Assembly: GCA_016178785.1 (NCBI GenBank)
Contig: JACOSO010000100.1
Span: 1 to 32,303 of the forward strand
DNA length: 32,303 nt
Direction: 5' to 3'
From: Bacteroidota bacterium
Lineage (GTDB): Bacteria > Bacteroidota > Bacteroidia > Cytophagales > Cyclobacteriaceae
Below are positions 24,432-32,303 of the stretch, one piece after another. Every line of letters starts with the position of its first letter. Position 1 is the stretch's first letter. A model generated the notes under the pieces. That model did no database searches. It was not told the DNA's origin and was given only the letters and a program-made list of their open reading frames with translations. Both the position numbers and the translations under genes were made by a program.

Positions 24432-26798
24432 CTACTCATACCTCAAACTCCTCACCGGATTGACCATTGCAGCCTTAGCAGAATGGTAACTCACCGTAAG
24501 CATCGAAATTACTAGGCATAGTGCGGCTGCTATGATTAATGTAAGCGTTCCAACTTCAATGTGATACGCATACGACTTCAGCCACCAGTCCATGGCGTAC
24601 CACCCGAGCGGGCAACCAATTATGGTGGCTATCAAAACCAACCATGCAAATTCTTTTGCCATCAATTGCACCAGAGTAGGCACGCTGGCTCCCATCACTT
24701 TTCGCACACCAAGTTCTTTGGTCCGTTGCTCTGCTGAAAATGCCGACAAACCAAATAAGCCGAGACAAGAGATAATGATTGAAAGCGCTGAGAAGTAATT
24801 AAACAATTTTCCAAAACGGTCTTCTGTCATATACAAGTTCTCCCAATCCTGGTCAAGGATATTCGATTCAAAAGGATATGATGCTGCGTAATTTTTGTTG
24901 ATTTTTTCCATCGCTTTCAGTGCCCCCGACATCTGTCCTTCCTTGTATCGCACAAAAATGACATTGTACCAGCCGGAATCATAAAGCATAAACAACGGAT
25001 CAACTTTGGAATGCACAGATTGAAAATTAAAATCCTTCACCACCCCAATGATCTTTCCCTTCCTATTTTTCCATAATGTCAACGGTTGATCAACTGCATT
25101 CTCGTCAAAGCCCATTGCTTTTGCGGCCGTTTCATTCACGATAAAATTAGCGGTATCAGTTGTAAGCTCCTGCTTGAAGGTTCGTCCCATTTTAATCTTT
25201 ATACCAAGCGTCTGAATGAAGTTGTAATCGATCGAAAAGTTGGAGAATAAAATTTGTTCTTTCGGATCTTTACCGGCCCATTCCAAACCAGAGGTTGAAT
25301 TTCCAAAATCAATAGGATTAGCACTTGAAAGCGAAGCAAATTCAACGGCAGGGTCTCTTGATAATTCTTCACGGATCGCTTCTGAATGTTTTCGCATGTC
25401 GCCTTTCATCCACATATAAGCTACATTTTTGCGATCCATGCCAATGTCTTTGTTTCGAATGAAGTTCAGCTGCCTGAATACAACAAGCGTACTGATGATA
25501 AGTATGATCGACAAAGAAAATTGAGTGACTACCAAAACTTTTCTGAACATAGATGCGCCTTCACCACTTTTCATTTGCCCTTTCAACACTCGAGCCGGAT
25601 TAAATCCTGAAATGTAAAGAGCAGGATAGCTCCCGGAAATCAGACCCGTAAAGATGACAACCGAAGCGAGAACGATTATTGATTGACTTGTAAGTAAATC
25701 AAGGGATATTTTCTTTCCGGCAATTTCATTGAATAGTGGCAACATTAAATAGCTGATTCCAATAGCAAGAACCGAAGAGAGAATCACCATCATCATCGAT
25801 TCGGCCATAAACTGAAATGCCAATTGTGCTTTTACTGCGCCAACTGTTTTACGAAGCCCCACTTCCTTGGCACGTTTAGTCGATCGGGCGGTTGTCAAAT
25901 TCATGAAGTTGATACTCGCAATGATTAGAACAAGTATTCCAACACCAAAAAATATTCGAACATACTCAATCCTTCCACCCGCTTGTTTTCCGTTTTCAAA
26001 TTTTCCATAGAGGTAAGAATCTTTCAAAGGTTGAATAAATAGATCTGTATTTTTACTTTCTTCAGTGTGATTGTTGATTTCATGCCTGAGCTTTTCATCA
26101 ATCAGTTTCGGATCTGTTTTTTCTCTCAGCAGAATATTGGTTCTGATGTTATTGTTTCCCCATGATGCCAGCCAGTTCTTATTTTTGTTGAAATACCATT
26201 CAAATGGAATTAGAAAATCAAATTGCAGAGATGAGGCTGAAGGAATCTCTTTGAGCAATCCGGTAACATTAAAGCTCTCCCCCGAATCCATCACAAACGC
26301 ATTTCCAATTGGATCTTGATCACCAAAAAATTTATCGGCCATTTTCTGGCTGATAACAATAGAGTGATTGTCCTTTAAACACGAATTGATGTCGCCTTTC
26401 GTCAACGGATACGAGTGCATCAAAATAAAATCCTGATCAACAAACCTGCCTTCCTCATAAAAGCTTTTCTCCCCGAATTGGAAGAGTCTGCGCTCCGGCC
26501 AGGTAATACGTGTGGCCCTTTCAATCTCAGGAAAACGCTCCTTCAATGCGGGCGCCATTGGACCGGGCGTTGAACTGAACGTGTACATCTGTCCACCCGA
26601 ATAAGTTTGGTTTTCCAATATCTTGTACAAGCGATCTTTTTTTGCATGAAAGGCATCCATGCTTAATTCATCGCTCACCCAAAGAAAAATGATAAGGCTG
26701 CAAGAGATCCCAAAAGCAAGTCCCGCGATGTTGATCAAAGAAAAAGCTTTGTTTCTCAAGAGATTGCGAAGTGTAACGAGCAGGTAATTTTTAATCAT
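24432..26798 (-). CDS. MacB/FtsX-type ABC transporter permease
   Basis: This 788-residue inner-membrane permease starts at the ATG at 26798 (MIKNYLLVTLRNLLRNKAFS). The layout is helix 1 (INIAGLAFGISCSLIIFLWV), a periplasmic MacB-PCD domain, an FtsX block with three helices around 285-420 (ASINFMNLTTARSTKRAKEVG, LRKTVGAVKAQLAFQFM), a further helix and second periplasmic domain, and a final FtsX block (SAFSAEQRTKELGVRKVMGA). This duplicated eight-helix architecture is common in Bacteroidota. Its ATPase is not encoded nearby. Related transporters are often annotated as antimicrobial-peptide or lipoprotein exporters, but nothing here fixes a substrate. It follows the histidine kinase gene by 85 bp on the same strand and may be co-transcribed with it. 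Confidence 0.92.
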   Translation of the reverse strand: MIKNYLLVTLRNLLRNKAFSLINIAGLAFGISCSLIIFLWVSDELSMDAFHAKKDRLYKILENQTYSGGQMYTFSSTPGPMAPALKERFPEIERATRITWPERRLFQFGEKSFYEEGRFVDQDFILMHSYPLTKGDINSCLKDNHSIVISQKMADKFFGDQDPIGNAFVMDSGESFNVTGLLKEIPSASSLQFDFLIPFEWYFNKNKNWLASWGNNNIRTNILLREKTDPKLIDEKLRHEINNHTEESKNTDLFIQPLKDSYLYGKFENGKQAGGRIEYVRIFFGVGILVLIIASINFMNLTTARSTKRAKEVGLRKTVGAVKAQLAFQFMAESMMMVILSSVLAIGISYLMLPLFNEIAGKKISLDLLTSQSIIVLASVVIFTGLISGSYPALYISGFNPARVLKGQMKSGEGASMFRKVLVVTQFSLSIILIISTLVVFRQLNFIRNKDIGMDRKNVAYMWMKGDMRKHSEAIREELSRDPAVEFASLSSANPIDFGNSTSGLEWAGKDPKEQILFSNFSIDYNFIQTLGIKIKMGRTFKQELTTDTANFIVNETAAKAMGFDENAVDQPLTLWKNRKGKIIGVVKDFNFQSVHSKVDPLFMLYDSGWYNVIFVRYKEGQMSGALKAMEKINKNYAASYPFESNILDQDWENLYMTEDRFGKLFNYFSALSIIISCLGLFGLSAFSAEQRTKELGVRKVMGASVPTLVQLMAKEFAWLVLIATIIGCPLGWYAMDWWLKSYAYHIEVGTLTLIIAAALCLVISMLTVSYHSAKAAMVNPVRSLRYE

Positions 26799-26883
26799 GG
26801 CCAGGAAGTTTGGTAAATGACTTTTAACCCATTGAAAGGTTGCACTTACCATACCAGTGTCATGCCAAATAGTTACAAAAGAG

Positions 26884-29800
26884 TTAGCATTTTTTTAGTC
26901 GGATGAAAAAAGAGGTGCCTGAGCCAACAGAGGTTTCAAACCAGATCGTTCCCCCCATTTGGTCGATACCTTGCTTTGCTATTGCAAGGCCAAGACCTGA
27001 ACCTGATTCCTTAGTACTAAAATGCGGAAGGAATATTTTGTCGCGAAGTTCGGCCTCCACTCCTATGCCATTATCTTTAAATGAAATAACGCTCCATTCC
27101 TTGTCTGTTATAACTGTCACTTCAACATCCACTTTTCCTTCTTTATCAGACTGAAGTCCGTTAAGGATAATGTTTGAAAATATTCTTCCCAGCAACTGTT
27201 CATCTGCTTGCACATTGACTGCTGTCACAGGCTTAGTGAAATGTACATTTCCCAACAAGTGATTTTCAAAAAGCGCAACGGTTCTTTGCAAGACTGATGC
27301 CAGCTCAACTTTCGCTAAAACGGGAGAAGGCATGGTTGCGAATGCGCTGAAAGAACTCGCAATTCCGTTCAGTGTTTCCAATTGCGTTAAAAGTGTTTGG
27401 ACTGAGTTTTCCGTTCGTTCTTTAGACAGATCTCCTTGCATCAACGTACGCTCCATTTGCTGAAGTGTCAGTTTCATTGGTGTCAGCGGGTTTTTGATTT
27501 CATGAGCCACCTGTTTTGCAATCTCCCGCCACGCTCTTTCCTTTTCATTTCGAGCCAGCTCAATTTTACTTTGCTCTAGATTCTCAAGCATCCGGTTATA
27601 CTCCTTTACCATCACTCCGATTTCATCATTGGCTTTCCATTCAATCGGTTGATTATTGCCAAGCGAAGTGGTATTTAATTTCTTCGCAATGAATCTAAGT
27701 GGCGAAGTGAGTTTGCCGATAGCGTTGGAAGCAAAGAATGAAAACAATATAAAGACAATCACGAACGTGATAAGAATATTGGATAGCACACTTGATTTTA
27801 GATTATCTATTGCTGAATTGAAAAATGGAAGCTCAAGTACACCTAATAAATGTCCATCACTTTCTGATTTAATTGCAAAAAAAGAACTGCTGTACTCAAG
27901 GGAACCAATTTGACTTGAGAGTTTCAGAGCATTATAATCTTCTTGAACAATTTTTTCCCAAGCGTTGCGCTCCAACAAAGGCATTACCAATTGATTGTTG
28001 AATATTCCTTGCTGACTAGATGTAATCAACGCGCCTGATATGTCATATAGATTTGCATCGACCCCCGTGGTTTGCGCTATCTCAGTAACTCTGTCTTTGA
28101 GTTCGGAAATCAAGACAGATGAATCACGATTTGATTTTTCAAGAACAACTGATAAGTTTTCGCTAATCGAGGTACCTTTGTTTTCAATCTCTTTCTCGTT
28201 CTGAATTTCATTCGACTGCGTAATCATTCGCAAAGCAATAATACTAACCGCTAATAATGGAAGCATAAACGATAAATAAACAAACAATTGAATTCGAGCT
28301 GAATAATTAAGTGTGAGGTTAGACAACAAGCGCTTGAATAAATAAAAAAACAAAAACGAGACAATCAGTACAACGCCAAGGGTAAACTGGAACGAGAAAT
28401 TAGCAAGAACATTAAACCAGGAATATTTGGGAGCAGCTAAGATCATCTTCTTGCCAGAATCATCTTCTGCCCCTGCGATCCAATGATCATTAATACTAAT
28501 CCCTGAAGAGTAAATCTTAGAATTTGCAAGCAAAGTCTTGTCCAGATCGCGATCGAAATTGAAAATCCCATTGCGATCGGTGATTTTCTCTCCGCTAAAA
28601 AGGGCATAACTAAAATCTTTGTTTCGTATGGACTGTGCAAAACGATTGTCAGAGAGCAACTCAGGATAGACTTGCTGCGGCACAATGCGTTTCAATGAAA
28701 GATCAAGCACTACATAGCCACGCACCGAATTATCCTTTTTCAATGGAACAATCGACAGATATCTCTTCAGCGATTCGGCATTTGCGTTGCGAATCTGATA
28801 AACCCACTCGTAGCCCGTCTTGTTTGCATCCGCTTGAAAAGCTTCAATGGACGTTGCAAAATCAATATTAGATTCTGCGTCCGCGGGGTTGCCATCAGCG
28901 TGGTATAAGTTTATTGTCACTTTGTACCGATCGAAATAATCGCTTAAGTAAACGAGTTTTATCTTTTGTCGAGCTAAATTTTTAGAAAGCAAAGGACTCT
29001 CTACACTGGCAGCTAAAAATAAATCATTTGAAATTTTTTGATTGGTCTGATTCAATAAATATTCCCCCAAAACGTCATTGCCAATTAGATTATTGACTGT
29101 CCGAAACATGGCTTTCAGTTTTTTCTCTTCCGTAAAACGTCTAACCCCCCAAGCTCCTTGAATACTGTAAGCGATAACTGCAATTAGTAAGTACGGGAAT
29201 GTTTGGTAACCAACCTGAGCCAACGATCTGTAATACCTGGAGAAAAGTAAAATCAAAAAATAACAAAACCCGATGATGAGAGTTGGCCAATAGTCCAACT
29301 CAGAAAACAAGAAATAGCCAATGAAAATGACTGCTGAAATTAAAAGACAAATAATCAATTCCTTTCCAGGGGTTATCAATTTTGCAATTCTCACAAAACT
29401 ATGAACAAAGAAAAATGAACCCAGACAACCGAAACAAAGAGCAATCAACGCAGTAATTCGAATCGCATTAAAATTTGCGCCTGAATTGATGTCAATCAAA
29501 ATACTGGAATCATGAAAGATGGCCTCAATAAACAGATGCGGGAAGAGAAAAGAAAAGAATGTCGCGGTGAGAAAAGCAATACTCAAAAGTCTGCGAATAA
29601 AAGTACTCGTCCTGGAAACTGCTTTAATAAATTCCGTTCGTGCATAAACGTTGAAAAAATAAATGCACGCGATCGCAACGATTAGGGCATTAAGCACAAA
29701 GTCGCCAACCGAAGCGTTGAACGAGGAAGAAGCAAAATACTTAGGGTCAAAATATTTTGAATAAACCCACCGTGATGGAAATGAAAACTGAACCATGGCA

Positions 29801-30495
29801 ATACGAATGGCCGCTAATGAAACAAATAGTCCACCAAAAGCGAAAACATATTGCCTCTTGCGATGAAGCTCACTAATCCAATAGAAAATAAAAGCAAGAG
29901 TTGCTATCAATGAGCACGCAATCAGAACAGTTGAAGTAGTATTGGCAATGAAAATACCCCTTTCTGTTTGAATTTTAAAAAGACAAAGGCCATCCGGTGT
30001 GCAGACAGATTTTCCATTTGCTGATTGCGCGTTGAGAATTTTTATTCCGTCAAAAGGGAAAATCTTTTTATTCCATGATGGAGTTAAGTATTGGTTCACC
30101 AAATCATACTCAACACGCAATGGGATTACTCCAATTAAAAATAATTGACCACTCTCCTGCCCCTTGTAAAAAAGTAAATCATTGTGTGATGATTGAATTA
30201 ACTTCCATTCAAAATCGCCCTGATAATCGCGAATGTCGATGACAGGATCTATTTTGCTCCATCGGGAAATCTTCCCATTATCTATCAAAAAAAATGGGTG
30301 ATTTAATTTTGACCACTGTACTTTAGATAGAAGTTTAGATTCTTCCTTTAACGAAGCTATTTCCCGCGTAAGGTTGGAGCTAATCTCAGCAGCAATCGAC
30401 TCGTCTGAGAAATTATTCCGTTGTCGAATACTCCATCCGATGGCTGCTGCAAGAAGCAGCGCTGAAATAATTAGCAAAGGAAAATACTTTTTCAT
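26884..30495 (-). CDS. Large polytopic sensor histidine kinase (NtrY-like HAMP-HisKA-HATPase)
   Basis: This 1203-residue membrane kinase starts at the ATG at 30495 (MKKYFPLLIISALLLAAAIG). The layout is one N-terminal helix, an extracytoplasmic segment (about 25-190), a block of about eight helices (about 190-460), a second extracytoplasmic region (about 460-690), two further helices, a third extracytoplasmic region (about 755-895) and a last helix. HAMP (LTSPLRFIAKKLN, NDEIGVMVKEYNRMLENLE) then leads into HisKA with the phospho-acceptor in VAHEIKNPLTPMKLT. The HATPase carries NIILNGLQSDKEG, FKDNGIGV, and GSGLGLAIAKQ. The H box with NPLTPMKLT resembles NtrY-type kinases. No response regulator is in the window. 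Total length is well above typical sensor kinases. The stimulus is unknown. Confidence 0.9.
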   Translation of the reverse strand: MKKYFPLLIISALLLAAAIGWSIRQRNNFSDESIAAEISSNLTREIASLKEESKLLSKVQWSKLNHPFFLIDNGKISRWSKIDPVIDIRDYQGDFEWKLIQSSHNDLLFYKGQESGQLFLIGVIPLRVEYDLVNQYLTPSWNKKIFPFDGIKILNAQSANGKSVCTPDGLCLFKIQTERGIFIANTTSTVLIACSLIATLAFIFYWISELHRKRQYVFAFGGLFVSLAAIRIAMVQFSFPSRWVYSKYFDPKYFASSSFNASVGDFVLNALIVAIACIYFFNVYARTEFIKAVSRTSTFIRRLLSIAFLTATFFSFLFPHLFIEAIFHDSSILIDINSGANFNAIRITALIALCFGCLGSFFFVHSFVRIAKLITPGKELIICLLISAVIFIGYFLFSELDYWPTLIIGFCYFLILLFSRYYRSLAQVGYQTFPYLLIAVIAYSIQGAWGVRRFTEEKKLKAMFRTVNNLIGNDVLGEYLLNQTNQKISNDLFLAASVESPLLSKNLARQKIKLVYLSDYFDRYKVTINLYHADGNPADAESNIDFATSIEAFQADANKTGYEWVYQIRNANAESLKRYLSIVPLKKDNSVRGYVVLDLSLKRIVPQQVYPELLSDNRFAQSIRNKDFSYALFSGEKITDRNGIFNFDRDLDKTLLANSKIYSSGISINDHWIAGAEDDSGKKMILAAPKYSWFNVLANFSFQFTLGVVLIVSFLFFYLFKRLLSNLTLNYSARIQLFVYLSFMLPLLAVSIIALRMITQSNEIQNEKEIENKGTSISENLSVVLEKSNRDSSVLISELKDRVTEIAQTTGVDANLYDISGALITSSQQGIFNNQLVMPLLERNAWEKIVQEDYNALKLSSQIGSLEYSSSFFAIKSESDGHLLGVLELPFFNSAIDNLKSSVLSNILITFVIVFILFSFFASNAIGKLTSPLRFIAKKLNTTSLGNNQPIEWKANDEIGVMVKEYNRMLENLEQSKIELARNEKERAWREIAKQVAHEIKNPLTPMKLTLQQMERTLMQGDLSKERTENSVQTLLTQLETLNGIASSFSAFATMPSPVLAKVELASVLQRTVALFENHLLGNVHFTKPVTAVNVQADEQLLGRIFSNIILNGLQSDKEGKVDVEVTVITDKEWSVISFKDNGIGVEAELRDKIFLPHFSTKESGSGLGLAIAKQGIDQMGGTIWFETSVGSGTSFFIRLKKC

Positions 30496-30670
30496 GAGGC
30501 TTCTTCTTGCTATTTCGCAAAACAACTAAACGAAATGCCAGACTGAGTAAGTTGAAGTCAATTGGGAGTTCAAATGCACAGTTTTCGGCAACCTTAAACT
30601 GACAATCATGGTTGTTTTGCTGAAGTTCAGACTTCTTAAACCTACATGAAATTTTGGATAGAAAAAATGG

Positions 30671-31039
30671 CTATTCGTCCTTCGTTTGAAGTCCGCCAAA
30701 CCAATAGAGAAATAAAATCCTCGAATAGCGAAAACTAAAGGGAATAAGCAACACTGCCGTAGCAATGACAGCGGCTATGTAAACCCAATCGGGTGGGCTG
30801 ATCGTATAATAAAGGAGTGCAGACACAGCTCCAAAAATCGTAATCGTAAATGCATAGCTTACATACAGAGCACCAAAATAAAATCCCGGTTCAGGCTCAA
30901 AAGTGGCTTCACATTTATCACACGATTGGTTCATATCGCTGAACCTGGTGAACTGATTAAGAGGGTACTTAAAAATATATCCTTCGCGGCAACGAGGACA
31001 CCTACCTTGCCCAATGGCTTTCAACAGACTTATTCGCAT
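30671..31039 (-). CDS. DUF983 family membrane protein
   Basis: This 122-residue protein has an N-terminal zinc-ribbon-like part with two CxxC pairs (GRCPRCREGYIFKYP and QSCDKCEATFEPEPGFYFGA). Two or three hydrophobic helices follow (YVSYAFTITIFGAVSALLYY, VYIAAVIATAVLLIPF). PEPGFYFGA is the family mark. DUF983 genes in Bacteroidota and Alphaproteobacteria often lie near cytochrome-oxidase genes, as here, but the role is not established. The start overlaps the end of the upstream 85-codon gene by 38 bp. It is the last gene of the cluster; 175 bp separate it from the histidine kinase. Confidence 0.88.
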   Translation of the reverse strand: MRISLLKAIGQGRCPRCREGYIFKYPLNQFTRFSDMNQSCDKCEATFEPEPGFYFGALYVSYAFTITIFGAVSALLYYTISPPDWVYIAAVIATAVLLIPFSFRYSRILFLYWFGGLQTKDE

Positions 31040-31259
31040 TTCGTTTGCTGGTTCTATACCAAAGATAAGCCAATATAAGAATGAAGATGTAGGGCGAAAA
31101 AAACAGGTACATAATTCCGAAATTGATCCCTGCCGCGATACCTATGTTGCCATTACTGATATTATTCTCAAGCGTGGCACGACACATGGCACATTGAGCA
31201 GACGCGCTCAGTGCATTTGCCAAAACGAAAACAATCACCAGAATGAATGCCTTTTTCAT
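31002..31259 (-). CDS. Small CxxC membrane protein of the cytochrome-oxidase assembly cluster
   Basis: This 85-residue protein starts at the ATG at 31259 (MKKAFILVIVFVLANALSAS). It has a signal peptide ending near SASAQ, then CAMCRATLENN directly at the mature N-terminus, and then one helix (YLFFSPYIFILILAYLWY) with a basic tail. A CxxC just outside the membrane suggests a thiol-redox or metal (perhaps copper or haem) handling role, but I do not recognise a named family. It overlaps DUF420 by 4 bp (ATGA) and DUF983 by 38 bp, which indicates tight co-expression. Confidence 0.8.
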   Translation of the reverse strand: MKKAFILVIVFVLANALSASAQCAMCRATLENNISNGNIGIAAGINFGIMYLFFSPYIFILILAYLWYRTSKRNANKSVESHWAR

Positions 31260-31774
31260 TTGTAATAGGGGCTTATCATCAGATAAACAATCACACCCGT
31301 AACTGCTACATACAACCACAAAGGAAAAGTGAATTTAGCCAATCGTTTGTGTCTTTCAAAGTTGCCTGCGAGGGCGCGGGAAAAAGTGAAGAGCACAAAT
31401 GGAATCACAGTAATTGATAATGCGATGTGCGTAATTAAAATAAAATAGTAAACGTACCTGATAACTCCTTCTCCCCCGAAACCAGTTTCTTCACTCGTAA
31501 TATGATAGAGCACATACATTACCAGGAAGGAGGCAGAGAGGCCGATACAAATTTTATTGATCAATTCATGCCTTGCTCTTTTCCCGTTCTTGATGGAGAT
31601 AAATGAAGTGACTAACAATATTGCCGTGAGGCCATTGATCGATGCGTAAATGGGTGGCAAGAAAGAAAAATCATATCCAGGGAGTTTCAACCGGAACAAT
31701 GCTGCGACAGCAACAGGAATAGCAATGGATAATGTAACAATTAGTTTTTTGTACCGTTCAGGCTTTTCAATCAT
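31256..31774 (-). CDS. DUF420 family membrane protein (cytochrome-oxidase assembly)
   Basis: This 172-residue protein has five predicted helices. Family marks include FLPPIYASINGLTAILLV, RARHELINKICI, YYFILITHIALSITVIPFVL and HKRLAKFTFPLWLYVAVTGV. The conserved His residues in the helices are those typical of DUF420. The related CtaM protein in Firmicutes is needed for maturation of haem-copper oxidases, which fits the neighbours. The stop overlaps the start of the downstream gene (ATGA), and the gene starts 1 bp after the SCO-like gene ends. Confidence 0.9.
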   Translation of the reverse strand: MIEKPERYKKLIVTLSIAIPVAVAALFRLKLPGYDFSFLPPIYASINGLTAILLVTSFISIKNGKRARHELINKICIGLSASFLVMYVLYHITSEETGFGGEGVIRYVYYFILITHIALSITVIPFVLFTFSRALAGNFERHKRLAKFTFPLWLYVAVTGVIVYLMISPYYK

Positions 31775-31775
31775 C

Positions 31776-32255
31776 TCAATATTTTTTTAATAAAATTTTC
31801 AGTTCAACTTCAAGGCGATCCATTTCTTCACGATTGCCAAGCTTGTAGTACCCTCGGATTCGTCTTTGATCATCTATCAAGACTGCGTTGTATGGCTCTT
31901 TCAAAAAGAAGATGCAATCCTTTAATTTATCCTCACCACAATTCCAACAAACCTGTTGGAGAAATTCCAGTTTTCCATCTTTGATCAATTCATTCATCCA
32001 TTCTGTTTCTTGGTGGCGCGAGAACGAAAATAGAATTACTGAACCTTTTCGATTCCATTTCTTTAAAACAGAATCCGCCACGTAATATTGACCACGAACT
32101 GTAAACCTGCACTCGTTTTGTAGAGTGTCCGCTGAAACTCCCGCGCTGTAATAAACCGGAATATCAAATTCGTTCTTACCGAAATATTTCAAGAAGACAA
32201 AAACCAAAACTGGAAGCAGCAGGGCGAGAAACAGATATGTGATCTTCTTATTCAT
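31776..32255 (-). CDS. SCO-like membrane-anchored protein lacking the CxxxC copper site
   Basis: This 159-residue protein has an N-terminal membrane anchor (ITYLFLALLLPVLVFVFLKYFG) followed by KNEFDIPVYY. The C-terminus NAVLIDDQRRIRGYYKLG, then EMDRLEVELKILLKKY, is that of Bacteroidota SCO family proteins. Its place before DUF420 also fits SCO1/SenC, the copper chaperone for cytochrome oxidase. However, the CxxxC copper-binding motif normally found early in the thioredoxin fold is absent. The Cys residues here lie in QNECRF and CWNCGEDKLKDC. It may be a divergent thioredoxin-fold protein without copper delivery, or one with a relocated metal site. The stop codon of an upstream gene overlaps its ATG. 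Confidence 0.6.
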   Translation of the reverse strand: MNKKITYLFLALLLPVLVFVFLKYFGKNEFDIPVYYSAGVSADTLQNECRFTVRGQYYVADSVLKKWNRKGSVILFSFSRHQETEWMNELIKDGKLEFLQQVCWNCGEDKLKDCIFFLKEPYNAVLIDDQRRIRGYYKLGNREEMDRLEVELKILLKKY

Positions 32256-32303
32256 TTAAACTTCTCAACATAAAAGAAGGCTAAAGTTTCAACAACCTTA
32301 GCC
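32252..32303 (-). CDS. C-terminal end of an upstream gene, cut by the window edge
   Basis: On the minus strand a frame is open from the window edge and ends in AFFYVEKFK with a TGA at 32254-32252. The TGA overlaps the next ATG as ATGA. That 4-bp overlap is the same coupling seen between other genes of this cluster, so I read it as the tail of the preceding cluster member. Only 16 residues are visible, too few to name it. Confidence 0.4.
   Translation of the reverse strand, partial: AKVVETLAFFYVEKFK

Noticed and set aside
30496..30670. Short frame on the minus strand upstream of the histidine kinase
   Set aside because: It has no domain or credible start and overlaps the end of the DUF983 gene out of frame; I see only untranslated spacer.

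Overview
The window reads as a chromosomal segment of a Bacteroidota bacterium, most likely in the Cytophagales. The evidence is a TonB-dependent receptor with an STN domain followed by DUF4249 lipoproteins, a DUF420/DUF983 cytochrome-oxidase assembly cluster, several TAnnTTTG -7 boxes with a TTG or TTTG element 18-21 bp upstream, and few Shine-Dalgarno sequences. There is no rRNA, no tRNA, no CRISPR array and no recognisable transposase. The lineage is inferred from gene content, not from a marker gene.

Layout. Positions 1-1600 hold three copies of a GC-rich imperfect palindromic element of about 165 bp. They flank a DUF559 endonuclease-like gene and a yjdM/phnA-type zinc-ribbon gene. Next come a Cys-rich membrane-anchored hypothetical (1610-2065, minus), greB (2392-2865) and a six-helix membrane protein that ends in a PAS domain (3042-3923). 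Positions 3954-8444 are the most unusual part. Two copies of a low-molecular-weight tyrosine-phosphatase-like gene with complementary defects flank a secreted YwqK-like/TPR/CHAT caspase-like gene. That gene carries a one-base frameshift between its catalytic His and Cys. A large secreted BNR/VPS10-type beta-propeller protein (8610-11681, minus) follows.

Positions 11.9-17.5 kb are mixed. They contain pgk, a divergent AraC regulator and lipocalin-like gene pair, a higBA toxin-antitoxin operon with a visible promoter and operator, a KgtP-like alpha-ketoglutarate symporter and an SDR oxidoreductase. mlaE-mlaF (lipid-transport ABC permease and ATPase) occupy 17557-19034. Positions 19.1-24.2 kb are a compact minus-strand operon: TonB receptor, then two tandem DUF4249 lipoproteins. 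Positions 24.4-30.5 kb hold an orphan MacB/FtsX-type ABC permease and a 1203-residue polytopic histidine kinase. Positions 30.7 kb to the end are an overlapping minus-strand cluster for cytochrome-oxidase assembly: an SCO-like protein lacking CxxxC, DUF420, a small CxxC membrane protein and DUF983.

A second dispersed repeat family, built from short cgcaaag/cgcagag units, sits in at least five intergenic spots or gene ends. The strongest leads are the phosphatase/TPR-CHAT locus, whose direct repeats would on recombination excise the CHAT gene and rebuild one intact phosphatase, and the palindromic element family that brackets and partly encodes the DUF559 protein.
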